From: Physocladia obscura
Taxonomy: Eukaryota > Chytridiomycota > Chytridiomycetes > Chytridiales > Chytriomycetaceae
Direction: 5' to 3'
Assembly: GCA_027596945.1 (NCBI GenBank)
Contig: JADGJH010001297.1
Span: 1 to 10,850 of the forward strand
Length of the DNA: 10,850 nt
The notes below the pieces were generated by a model, which ran no database searches, was not told the DNA's origin, and worked only from the letters and a program-made list of their open reading frames with translations. A program made the translations under genes and the position numbers. Of this stretch, positions 1 through 7,875 are shown one piece after another (position 1 is the first letter of the stretch; each line of letters opens with the position of its first letter).

Positions 1-83
1 GAACAAAAATAATTTTCTTTCACAGTTATCTAATAAATAATATTTCTATTTCCAATTCTATTTAAATATTATTTAACATTTAT

Positions 84-365
84 TCAGCTTGTATAACACA
101 TTTTATTCTTAAATCTAACATTGCTACCCCCACTGCATATTCTGTAGCTGTTGTACCTGTTGCAGTTGGTGGCAAAGCTACTGCACATGTTGTACAAGAT
201 CTGGTTGTTGAAGCTGCTGGTCAGATTCAGTCCTAGCTCAGATCTAGTATGCAACTCTCTATGAATGTTGACACATGCAATAAATACTGTAAATACAATT
301 TTACATTTATAATTTGCTATTTTACAATGTAATTTACTTAGCTTACCAATACATAACTCTGGCAC
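84..365. other. AT-rich stretch with a Gln-rich coding residue
   Basis: No convincing gene. At about 120-235 the DNA is rich in CTGTTG-like units. Read on the minus strand it gives glutamine-rich pieces such as DQQLQQPDLVQHVQ and HQLQQVQQLQNMQ separated by an in-frame stop. Another minus frame stays open for 93 codons across 84-365, but its composition is not protein-like. The stretch may be an eroded CAA/CAG (polyglutamine) tract from a lost gene, or simple-sequence DNA. Confidence 0.2.
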
Positions 366-909
366 AAATTGGTGTGAAGTATAGGATGTAGTTGGAATAG
401 AAGATTTAATACTTTGTTTTATTTGATAATACCAATAGTAATAAAAGATTTAAGTAGTTTTTAAAGTAAAAAAAAGAAGAAGAAAAAAAAAAAAGAAGGA
501 AAGAAGCTTAGAAGGAAAAACGATTGGAAAGTAGTTGAATTTTTTGGGTTTTTGAAAGTGAACGCTTGAGAAATTTCTTGAAAATTCTTTAAGAGAATTA
601 GATTACTGAACTAATTTACATCACATCTTTCATTGCCAAGTAGAAATCATTGTATCTTTGGTCTAGATCCTTGCTTCTCATTGTGCATGGAAGCAAAAAC
701 TTGTGTTTATTATTGAGAAATCAACCGGAAGTTTGAAACACACTGATAAATCAAGAGCAAACATGAAACACCTCATAGCATCAAGTGGCTGATAATATAA
801 GAGAGTTTCAGAGATTTTATGTTTCAAGTTATTTTAAAAATAGTTTAAAAGATTGATATATATTGAAATGAAATGAATTACAGTTTTCTCTAAAAAATAA
901 CAAGTGCTA
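366..909. other. Gene-poor AT-rich DNA with a purine tract
   Basis: I see no gene here. At about 466-520 there is an almost pure A/G run on the plus strand, a low-complexity tract with poly-A blocks of 8 and about 12 bases. Otherwise the sequence is AT-rich with no long open frame, no tRNA-like fold and no clear repeat. Confidence 0.4.
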
Positions 910-1134
910 TTATTTAGAACATTTGTGATTACTCAAGTACAGATACAGAAGCAAATGAGGAATGGCTTTAAATTCAGGAACTTTAGGGTTAGTCCATTGC
1001 AAGAGCATGACTGGAATGTTGTGCATTTTCCCCGATATGTTTAAATATTTTATATTTAAATAATTTAAAGAAAAGGCAAGTAAGCCATACCCATCAAGAT
1101 CTATAACACAGAGATCCAAAACAATAGGATCCAT
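910..1134 (-). pseudogene. Possible coding residue, 74 codons, unrecognised
   Basis: A minus-strand frame runs from an ATG at 1134 to a stop at 910. The start of the translation (MDPIVLDLCVIDLDGYGLLA) is protein-like; the rest is Leu/Asn/Ile-rich. The same frame is open a few codons upstream of the ATG, so the ATG is not a firm start. There are no flanking splice sites or neighbouring exon in support. It could be an eroded exon or a chance ORF. I recognise no family. Confidence 0.2.
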
Positions 1135-1231
1135 TGTGAGGGCAAGTAACTTGTCACTTCAAAGAAATAGTTTTACTGCGACCAAATACCAAAATCAACC
1201 CTTCAATCTAATTTAACAACAGCAAGAGCAA

Positions 1232-1618
1232 TCAAGTCAAATTAATTCCAAAGGATTGAAAAACACCATAACTAGACAAATAAAAACTAACCCATGCTAA
1301 TGCCATGAGCCACGCAACGATCCAAGACAAAAATGGTGCAAGCTTGAATGCAGAATCTCCTTTTTCCACATATCTCTCTGCCAAAGCTTGAGCTTGGCTC
1401 AACTGTTTCCCTTCTCAGAAATTTGAACAGGAAGTATCTTTAAATCTTATTGATAATTGATTCTGATGGATTCCCAGTTTTCATCAATTTTGGCATTTCT
1501 TTGTGCAATACAATCTTCAATTCAAAATTCCTGCTGCTGATTCTGGACTTCTTGATTCTAACAGTTGACGCATTAATCTATGGTGCGCAGTTACAGATGC
1601 CAAAATAATTTTCACAAA
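1232..1618 (-). pseudogene. Decayed gene 3' end: coiled-coil-like plus membrane segment
   Basis: On the minus strand, 1414 down to the TGA at 1232-1234 is open for 60 codons and reads as real protein: a charged helix (QLSQAQALAERYVEKGDSAF), then a hydrophobic segment (FLSWIVAWLMALAWVSFYLS), then a short tail. Just upstream, in another frame, lies EDCIAQRNAKIDENWESI, also helical and charged, broken by an in-frame TAA and then a frame change. The order of helix, coiled-coil-like stretch and C-terminal membrane span resembles a tail-anchored or single-pass membrane protein, but I cannot name a family. Stops and frame changes without splice sites make it a relic. It may be the 3' part of the neighbouring minus-strand relic (1619-2216) or a separate gene. 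Confidence 0.4.
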
Positions 1619-2216
1619 CTACAGATTGCTCCAGCCACCAAAGCACGGGATTGGATATCCATTCACATCTGTAACTAAATTTCCGTACATGTCAAGAAAA
1701 GGGGAACCTACTGAGTGTCTTTTAAAACTGATTAGTTTGTGGAGTGTTTCTTCAGACATTGATGGGCAAAGAGTCAATGCGTTTTGCTGAAGTATCAGCA
1801 TATCTTCATATCTTCCAGCCAGTTTACTAAAAAATTCAAGCAACTTGTAGCTCTCTTTGTAGTTGTCAACTGCAATGTTTAATAGCAGCATTATTGCATA
1901 CTTTTGTCTTTTAAAGGGTACTGGGTGGCAAATACGAGAGACGGCAGAATACATTAGGAACAGTTTCACAAACAACTTTCCCTGCTTTTCTAATTTTCTG
2001 GCTTTTTGGATAGCCATCAAGATATTTAACCTGAGCAGAAGAATGTGTGTTTAATGCTGCAACTGCAGTGGTTTTAGCAGATGGAGTGGTGGCTGGAGTA
2101 CTTTGTATTGATATTCATAATTGACGCATTTGCTGTGTCAGCAGGATTTAAGTCATGTTTGATGTGTTGCACCTGGTAGCAAACATGTTTGATGCGTCAG
2201 TAGCATTGAAAGTCAT
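1619..2216 (-). pseudogene. Frameshifted helical protein relic
   Basis: The best-preserved part is a minus-strand frame of about 132 codons ending at 1619. From an ATG at 2017 it reads MAIQKARKLEKQGKLF, then amphipathic helices (YKLLEFFSKLAGRYEDMLI), then a Gly/Pro-rich tail with TDVNGYPIPCFGGW. The helix pairs look TPR- or MIT-like, but no signature is decisive. Upstream, Ser/Thr/Asn/Ala-rich pieces continue in other frames: STPATTPSAKTTAVAAL, then NPADTANASIMNIN, then an ATG at 2216 giving MTFNATDASNMFATRC. At least three frame changes without GT-AG introns separate these pieces, so the gene is broken. If 2216 is the old start, it faces away from the plus-strand relic at 2301, suggesting a former divergent pair. 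Assembly indels are the alternative, but the intact genes nearby argue against that. Confidence 0.45.
2154..2194. repeat. Two 11-base direct repeats, 30-base period
   Basis: CATGTTTGATG occurs at 2154-2164 and 2184-2194. The surrounding 2110-2250 is rich in GATG/GACGC words. On the minus strand the repeats fall ten codons apart and both encode SNM, in the Ser/Asn/Thr-rich start of the relic. This is a short degenerate tandem repeat in former coding sequence. Confidence 0.5.
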
Positions 2217-2300
2217 GATTGATGAAAATGTGATGAAGTGATGAAAAGGCACAGTTATAATATTTCAAAATCACAGACCAATTTGTTATAAAATGTTGTC

Positions 2301-3093
2301 ATGAGCAATCAAAAACTTACAAATCATCTGAAACGCTTTTCAATCGATCAATCGATCATAATCACGTCCCTATCCAACACCAACTTCATTCTCTGGAATT
2401 CAATAAATCTTTCAAGGTAAAGATGCATAAGCTTGACGAGAACCTTGAGTGGACGGATGTTGTTCTTGATTTGATACGCACGAAGACTGGAATCGCAACC
2501 TTTCCGTCATTGTGGCGAACTTCAACAATGGCAAAATCAGTGCTGTGCTTTCCCTCACGGGAAAGCAGAGCACTGGTTTTAGAGGGCGCAACATTGGGGT
2601 GAAATACATCCAATGTATTTGTTCTGCGTGACAAGCTTGAAAAGAGACTTGAGAGTGTCACGTTCGGATTCTCTGGCTCTGCTGCTGGCCATAACATTCT
2701 CCATTCTGCTCAGGCACATCTGCTGTTGAATTTTTTGTTTGAGCAGTTACAGATTAGCATTGGTAAGCCTGATAAAAAGGATAATATTGCGGAATATGTT
2801 TTTGAAAAGATTTTGCTTAATAAACTTAAAGTTTTAAAAAAAAATTTTTTTATGAGTTGAGAGCAACTGCGACATTAAATAATGATAAATTGCAAATGTT
2901 CAAATTGTGCAGTAAAGATGTAAATTATCATGCTGTTGAAGAGGGTTTCAAAGTTTTTTACGCTATTGCAGACTATAATGGTGTAAGTGTGGAGCAGTAT
3001 TGATTAGTTCAGGGTTTTGGATGTTAGTGAAAATAGAATATTGCAATTGGAAAATCAACCACAGAGATTAAATTATTTCGGATGTCTCCCTAT
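2301..3093 (+). pseudogene. Frameshifted relic of an unrecognised soluble protein
   Basis: Protein-like sequence alternates between plus-strand frames. From an ATG at 2423 one frame gives MHKLDENLEWTDVVLDLIRT. From 2491 a second gives NRNLSVIVANFNNGKISAVL and GKQSTGFRGRNIGVKYI, ending at a TGA at 2629. The first frame, which carries a TGA at 2600, resumes with VLRDKLEKRLESVTFGF, GSAAGHNILHSAQAHLLLNF and DNIAEYVFEKILLNKL, and stops at 2858. An A9T7 run at 2836-2851 marks a shift to YELRATATLNNDKLQMFKLC, which ends at 3001. A last piece, FRVLDVSENRILQLENQ, starts at 3008. An ATG at 2301 may be the old start. The pieces add up to roughly 230-260 residues of a helical, soluble protein with no signal peptide. 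I do not recognise the family. No GT-AG pairs fix the frames, so it is dead unless the frame changes are sequencing errors in homopolymers. Confidence 0.55.
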
Positions 3094-3212
3094 ACGCGCT
3101 TTTTTTTGTTCTTAACTACAAAAAAATAAAGTTCTAATCTTTTAAAAATTTTAATTACAAAGTTGTCCATCGTTACAAATAACTTCAAACCAAACAATTC
3201 CACAAAATTTTC

Positions 3213-4175
3213 ATGAGTCGCCATCACCAAACAACGCAGTTTTCCGATATCCCCCTCGATATCGCTGGGCAAATACTCGCCTGGATCCCGCCACTGCGAG
3301 TCATTATTCTCCGCTCCGTTTCGCAATCTTTCAACGTATGTATTATGTCGCCATCCTTTGTCAGATTGAACCTGCTCAGATTTGTCCCGCTCGAGCAACG
3401 CCAAAAACGCGTTTCTACAAAACCAAACGATTGGGAAACAGGGCTCTTTTATATTCCCGAGTCGATTCAGGCAGTAAATTTCAGGATTATATGGGAGTCT
3501 GTTGAGGAGATTGATTGGTTGCACCCACAGTTTCCTATCAGCCACAGTTACAGAAATATCCCTCAGTCGTTTGGAAACCTACAAACACTTAAAACAGCCA
3601 GATTGGAAGGATGCAATCTAACTGGATGTATTCCAAGAACCATTTTCTCACTCATGAATCTCGTTACGTTGAACCTTTCTGGAAACACGCTCGAAGGTTC
3701 AATTGACCCAAGTATTGAATCACTGACTCAACTCGAAAACTTGCTTTTACGAAACAACAAAATCAGTGGACACATTCCCAGCCAGTTATTCAATTGCACA
3801 AAGTTGAAAATGGTTGTTTTGGATCACAACGAAATAGCAGGGGCGATTCCAGACGAAATTAGACAATGCCAAGATTTGCAGACTTTCAGTGCGATACACA
3901 ACAAGATTTCTGGAAATATTCCTGCTGCAGTTTTCGAGTGCAAAAAGCTCGAAAATCTTTTTCTCCATGGAAACAAGCTTTCTGGGGGCCTTCCGGAGGA
4001 GATTGGACAATGCCAGAATCTCAAGTTTGCATTCTTGCAAGAAAATTCACTGATTGGACCGATTCCAATTGGAGTTTCCGAGATGAAAAATTTGAGAAGA
4101 TTGGATGTTCATGGAAATGCCGGGATATTACGAACTTTTGACTTCGGACATTACACAAGCCGTATTGCCATTTGA
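3213..4175 (+). CDS. F-box-like protein with plant-type leucine-rich repeats
   Basis: Single-exon, 320 residues. Residues about 10-57 match an F-box: an IPLDIAGQILAWIPP core, then LRSVSQSFN and SPSFVRLNL. After a linker, residues 116-283 are seven uninterrupted 24-residue leucine-rich repeats of the plant-specific type (LxxLxxLxLxxNxLxGxIP), followed by a partial eighth to about 304. There is no signal peptide or membrane segment, so it is probably cytosolic or nuclear. By family analogy the F-box would bind Skp1 in an SCF ubiquitin ligase and the LRR solenoid would hold the substrate. This LRR subtype is most familiar from plant receptors and has also spread in some fungi and protists. The first ATG of the frame is used, since the F-box follows directly. 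An AATAAA lies just past the stop. The gene converges on the peptidase-DM9 gene with only about 116 bases between stops. The substrate is unknown. Confidence 0.85.
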   Translation: MSRHHQTTQFSDIPLDIAGQILAWIPPLRVIILRSVSQSFNVCIMSPSFVRLNLLRFVPLEQRQKRVSTKPNDWETGLFYIPESIQAVNFRIIWESVEEIDWLHPQFPISHSYRNIPQSFGNLQTLKTARLEGCNLTGCIPRTIFSLMNLVTLNLSGNTLEGSIDPSIESLTQLENLLLRNNKISGHIPSQLFNCTKLKMVVLDHNEIAGAIPDEIRQCQDLQTFSAIHNKISGNIPAAVFECKKLENLFLHGNKLSGGLPEEIGQCQNLKFAFLQENSLIGPIPIGVSEMKNLRRLDVHGNAGILRTFDFGHYTSRIAI

Positions 4176-4178
4176 TAA

Positions 4179-4184
4179 AATAAA
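4179..4184 (+). terminator. Polyadenylation signal of the F-box/LRR gene
   Basis: A canonical AATAAA hexamer begins four bases after the stop codon, in the short convergent gap between two genes. Its position fits a compact 3' UTR, but no transcript evidence is available. Confidence 0.5.
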
Positions 4185-4291
4185 AGTCAATTCTAAAAAA
4201 TTCTCAAGTTCAATACTATTAAACCACTAAAAACTCAAACACAAATTGAAGAAGGCGGGGAAAAAATCTTTCAAAATACAATGTCTTCATC

Positions 4292-6023
4292 TCAATCTGA
4301 GTGGCAAAGAACCTCGTATTTTGGAGCTTTAACTTCAACTCCATTAAACGGAATTCTTGCCGATCCCAAATTTTTTGCAACGGCTCCCGGAGCGTAAACA
4401 CCAGCATGATGTTCAAAACCCAAGAAACCGTTCGATTCACCAACAATCGCCCTCGCAACATAAAACGGTGTTCCGTCTTCTTCAATACCTGCTTCAACAG
4501 CACGCGAAGGAACATGCCCTCCTTCGGCCTCAACCCACACTGTGTCCGAAAGCGTCGCCAGAACTTCATGGCCGTAATTGATGCGTACTTCGCGATCGAA
4601 ATACGCAACAAATGGCGTCTTATCGCCTTCGCGGATTTTTCCAAGTCTCCACGCAGATCCAATTTTAACTCGCGCAACATACAGCTTAGTGCCGTCAGTA
4701 TCAGTTCCAGCCTGTTCCGCGTTTGCGGGGACGCCACCGCCGGGAGGCATTGAGATCCAGTTTTTGTGATACTTTTGCGATTGAAGAAGACTTAACGTTC
4801 TAGTGGTGTGTGGGTCGGCACTGATTTTCCCGTTTTTGAGGCGCATTGTTTTGTTTTCTTTTGCGTAAAAGACTATGCTGCCGAATTCGGGGACTACTTC
4901 GACAGCGAGTGGAGTGAAAGTATCGGGACTAGAAGTGCTAAATGATTTGTGGCCGATTTCGCGATAAATGATCGAGACCAGCTCGGAACAGAACACAACC
5001 TTCTTCTTTTCCTTGTGTGGGAAAAATTCTAAGCTGATTTTATTAAAGTATTGTAGGTCTGCGTAGAGAGGTTGAGATGCAGACGCAATGACTGGGAGAA
5101 TGTTTGTGATTGGATCTGCAGAAATAAAAAATAAAATAATTAGCTCAGTCGATCGATAAATACAACGAATCTCACAGCCGAAGTCATGGTACTGGTGGTA
5201 CAGATCAAGCAATAAGTTGGGGTTAGCAGAGAATTTTGCTTCCAAGAATTCTCTTTGTGATTTAGTCAACGGGCAGATTCCAACGTCAGCGTCGCCTTCA
5301 GCCACAACAGCCTCGAAATCGCGAATCTGTGGGCCTAAATGGAAAGAATCTTTCGGAACTGGGTGATCGACAGGGAGAATGGTGGAGTCTGTTTGATGCC
5401 AAGTATTTTGTCATTCTGATTACGATATGAAACAAAAATGAAAGACACCCACAGACATATCCAGCAACTTTGCCCGAGAAAACTGACTCATAAAGGTACA
5501 TTTTCCCGTCTTCGAGACAATCGAGAGGAAGAACAGATTTGTTAACCAATATACCAGCATGCGTCCACAGTTCTGTAAATTGGAAATGGCAAAACCATCA
5601 GCGTTTCATCAAATCAACACTTTCATTCCAAAAACAAAAATAAGACTCTTTGCATACCGTGGAATGGCCTCTGACAGACAATTAGATTTGTTGAGGGTTA
5701 GCCACAAAGTCCGACAAGATCTGAAAGAATCGATAAAAACCTGGATGCGAGGAACAACTTCATGTAGCTCAATCTTTTTTATAAATCCGGCCACAGGATC
5801 ACTTCCAGCAAACAGAACAGCGTCAAGCGGCTGGAAAGATCAACGTTAAAATAGTTTGAAACGATTTACTCAGTGTAAACAAAGCCGTCTTGCGTAAATT
5901 CACCTTTAGCTCATAGTCGCCGTTAATGGATATTTCATGCAAACGCTTAACTGCATCCTCTGCGTCGTCAGAATCTGAGAAGCCAAAGTTGATGCCAGTT
6001 TGTTTCTGTAAGAACGAAAACAT
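4292..6023 (-). CDS. Permuted papain-like (YiiX-type) domain fused to two DM9 repeats
   Basis: Six exons: 6023-5904, 5830-5741, 5670-5658, 5572-5453, 5388-5176 and 5115-4292. The introns (73, 70, 85, 64 and 60 bases) are all GT-AG, and the exons join in frame to 459 residues. Residues 41-260 read like a circularly permuted papain-like/NlpC-P60 (YiiX/YebB) domain: PLDAVLFAGSDPVAGF, then LWTHAGILV (His79), then MYLYESVF (Glu103), then VVFCSELVSIIYREIG (Cys228) with a following SPDTFTP. The order His-Glu-Cys is the permuted order, and the triad looks complete. Residues about 305-456 hold two DM9 (DUF3421) repeats with W, GGxVPxxAxxAG, DGTxxYVARA and a closing YEVL. DM9 proteins of molluscs and insects are cytosolic mannose-binding or parasite-response proteins. 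A thiol hydrolase acting on lipids, peptides or cell-wall-like substrates, targeted by a glycan-binding tail, is an inference. The ATG at 6023 has A at -3, and there is no signal peptide. Exon 3 is only 13 bases and is the least certain part of the model. Confidence 0.78.
5116..5175 (-). other. Frame-preserving 60-base intron in the peptidase domain
   Basis: The donor is GTGAG at 5175-5171 and the acceptor CTGCAG ends at 5116, with a CTAAT branch-like site between. It is a multiple of three and has no stop, so an unspliced reading inserts 20 mostly hydrophobic residues. Splicing restores a clean HDFGYPITN joint ahead of the catalytic cysteine, which is why I treat it as an intron. Confidence 0.75.
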
Positions 6024-6164
6024 TTTGTCTCTCTTTTTTGTTTCAGAATAAACTCAAAAGTAGAAAATTTTAGAATGGCATGAATCATATAATGGTTTTG
6101 ACAAAAAAACTCGATATATTGCTTCAGTACCAGTGCTAGCACAAGATTATATGCCTTTGCAGCT

Positions 6165-6216
6165 ACTTTTCTTGTTACTACAGCTTCTTTTCAGTTTTTT
6201 TTTCTTTTTTTTTTTC
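6165..6216. repeat. Pyrimidine tract upstream of the peptidase-DM9 gene
   Basis: The plus strand is nearly all C/T, with T runs of 9 and 11 bases at 6195-6203 and 6205-6215. It lies about 150-190 bases upstream of the ATG at 6023, so it could act as a nucleosome-excluding poly(dA:dT) promoter element. That role is inferred from composition only. Confidence 0.45.
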
Positions 6217-6253
6217 TGCAAGTTGTTTGAAATTCTATTTGATAATAAAGGGG

Positions 6254-6259
6254 TTTATT
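6254..6259 (-). terminator. Possible polyadenylation signal of the MYND gene
   Basis: AATAAA on the minus strand, about 95 bases beyond the MYND stop codon. It is the first canonical signal met in that direction. Confidence 0.35.
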
Positions 6260-6302
6260 CTACCTCTACAAAAAAGAGTATGACAAAGTTTTCTCCAATT
6301 TT

Positions 6303-6342
6303 TCCTTTTTTTTTTTTTGTCTGTCTTGTGTTTTTTTTTTTC
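6303..6342. repeat. Encoded poly-A tracts just after the MYND stop
   Basis: Plus-strand T runs of 13 (6306-6318) and 11 bases (6331-6341) are separated by GTCTGTCTTGTG. In the direction of the MYND gene they are A runs starting about ten bases after its stop codon. They are genomic and precede the AATAAA, so they are not a captured poly(A) tail; the intron in the gene also argues against retroposition. Confidence 0.5.
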
Positions 6343-6351
6343 TGACATTGG

Positions 6352-7390
6352 TTAGGTTGATTTGGCACCACAAGATTCTTTGTGGCCATTCTTCCAGTCT
6401 TTAATTTGGCAGTCACGAGAGCAATAGCGCGCATCTATGCATTTCAGGCAAATCAGTAACTTTGATCCATCAGGACAAGCATGTTTTCCGCACGACCAAC
6501 ACCCACGGCTATTTTTGATTGTCTTTGTTGGTGTGGTGATTGATTTTGAAGGAGTTGCGACTGTTGGCGGCAATGCTTGTTCAACACGAGATTTTTCGGC
6601 AATCGGGTCTTTCAGAAGCTCTTTGACAACAAGAAAAGTTTGCTCAATCAAAAACTTAAGTCGTGTAACAAGCATCTCAAATTCCCACGTTGCAATCGAC
6701 AGCCCTTTGATCTGGCGGTCTAGAATATGTGCGTTTTCTTCAATAATCTGTTTGGGAGTGGATGGGTTCTGCAGAATCTGATCAGGGAGAAGGCGTTCAA
6801 CGCGTCCAAACGCGTTGTCGGCGCTGATATTGACAAGAATCGACGGATCTGTCTTGGGCATCGCGTTGAAGTCAATGTTTATTGCGCCTTGCGTAATTGC
6901 CATCCGTATTCCCGCAAGGTGTTTGGAAGCAACATCACTTAGGGTTCCAGCTTCCGTGAGGCCTGTTAGGATCTTAAATAACTGGTCACCGGCAGTGAAT
7001 ATGGTGATACAAAGCTCGGGAAACATTGCAGCAAACTGAAAAAGGTGATTCAATATGAGACGACATAGTGATATAATCAAATGATGTGAATGATATCATG
7101 GCAATTGTAGGAGAAAATATGGGAAATACCTGTGACATATCAACATTCTTCCCGTCAATAAACACAAAAGCATTCTCTCTACTATCCGGCACGTTTGGTG
7201 CAACCGTTTTGACGATTGCACGTCTCGTTTCTGCATTTAGTTGGCGCCATTTTGCTTCGATTTGTGCGTGTGATGCGCCGTTTTCGATCCACGCTTGCCG
7301 CAGAAACAACTGCATCGAAATCAATGCTGTAAGTTGTGCTGGAGGATTCCCGCCTCCGCTTTCCTTGTTTGTGTTTTGCTGTTGGCTCAT
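6352..7390 (-). CDS. Helical protein with C-terminal MYND zinc finger
   Basis: Two exons, 7390-7130 and 7035-6352, with a 94-base GT-AG intron (donor CAG|GTATTT, acceptor TTTTTCAG) at phase 0, giving 314 residues. Residues 266-309 form a MYND finger. Its ligands are Cys266/Cys269, Cys283/Cys286, Cys292/Cys296, His305 and Cys309, with the typical ARYCSRDCQIKDW core and GHKESC end. MYND fingers bind short proline-rich peptides and often sit in transcriptional or methyltransferase proteins; no SET domain is present. The first 220 residues are predicted helical by eye and match nothing I can name; a Ser/Thr/Pro-rich linker precedes the finger. I chose the ATG at 7390 because the protein then starts with MSQQQNTNKE. 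An in-frame ATG at 7501 would add 37 residues of less protein-like sequence. The gene runs in the same direction as the peptidase-DM9 gene, 328 bases upstream of it. Confidence 0.82.
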
Positions 7391-7497
7391 TAGTTTGTTT
7401 CCAAATCGATTTGTATCAAAAATTACATGCACAATTTTGATTGGCTTTGTTTCAACAAAAGTTAAATAGTCTATTATTAGATTCATCCCGCCGCAGT

Positions 7498-7875
7498 TCA
7501 TAAGTGAAAATAAATGGCAAAGTTATTCAGGAGCGTTGTCATATATCTAATTGACTTAAAAAAGTTGTTATTTGACACAGAATTCGAAAAATTAAAACAA
7601 GCAAGGAGACCAAATTTCTGAAATATTAGAATAATTGAAAAAGTGGGCAAAACAGGTAAAGCCATCAAATATTGAAATTGAGCATGTAAAGGTGCTTTTG
7701 ATGGAATTTCATGGACTTTCACAATTCCGAAGTCAACAGCAGAGGAGTATTGAAAGGAGTTTCTAACCTGGAAAGAGCTAATGTGGCCTTTATTAGAAAT
7801 TTCTGGAATTCTTGTGACTTTGAAATAAAAATGGAAATTTTCCCTAGTGTTAGAGTTTAGCATTTTTGCTCTCAA
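7498..7875 (-). pseudogene. Open minus-strand relic, 125 codons, unrecognised
   Basis: A 125-codon open frame in AT-rich DNA, long for chance. Protein-like pieces include FYFKVTRIPEISNKGHIS, then QVRNSFQYSSAVDFGIVKV, then a hydrophobic stretch. The beginning is not preceded by recognisable promoter or splice features, and the end is low-complexity. A KVTRIPEIS motif resembles QVTKIPDVS in the relic at 8400-8788, so both may come from a protein built of related units. It is probably a decayed exon of a Ser/Asn-rich gene. It stops just upstream of the alternative 5' ATG of the MYND gene and shares its direction. Confidence 0.35.

Noticed and set aside
2120..2175. LNPAD motif suggesting a retroelement RNase H or integrase end
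   Set aside because: Only a few residues match, and the surrounding Ser/Asn/Thr-rich sequence in the adjoining frames reads as the low-complexity start of the relic gene.
2386..2697. 103-codon minus-strand ORF
   Set aside because: Considered as an alternative to the plus-strand relic. The plus-strand pieces on both sides of it are far more protein-like and continue well beyond this ORF.
3336..3364. Possible 29-base intron (GTATGT to CAG) in the F-box gene
   Set aside because: Too short, not a multiple of three, and the unspliced frame gives the expected F-box continuation SQSFN to SPSFVRLNL.
3090..3545. 151-codon minus-strand ORF
   Set aside because: It is antisense to the F-box/LRR start, and its translation lacks any domain while the plus strand shows a clear F-box.
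4219..4737. 172-codon minus-strand ORF
   Set aside because: It is another frame of the DM9 exon; the DM9 frame carries the conserved W, GGVP, YVAR and YEVL motifs.
4301..4753. 150-codon plus-strand ORF
   Set aside because: Antisense shadow of the DM9 repeats; arginine/serine-rich with no recognisable domain.
5571..5740. A single intron from 5740 to 5573 without the microexon
   Set aside because: It joins the exons out of frame and destroys the WTHAGI motif.
5559..5849. 96-codon plus-strand ORF
   Set aside because: Lies opposite exons 2-4 and introns of the peptidase gene; no protein signature.
7086..7469. 127-codon plus-strand ORF, and a similar one at 6437-6781
   Set aside because: Both are antisense to the MYND gene exons and have no domain of their own.
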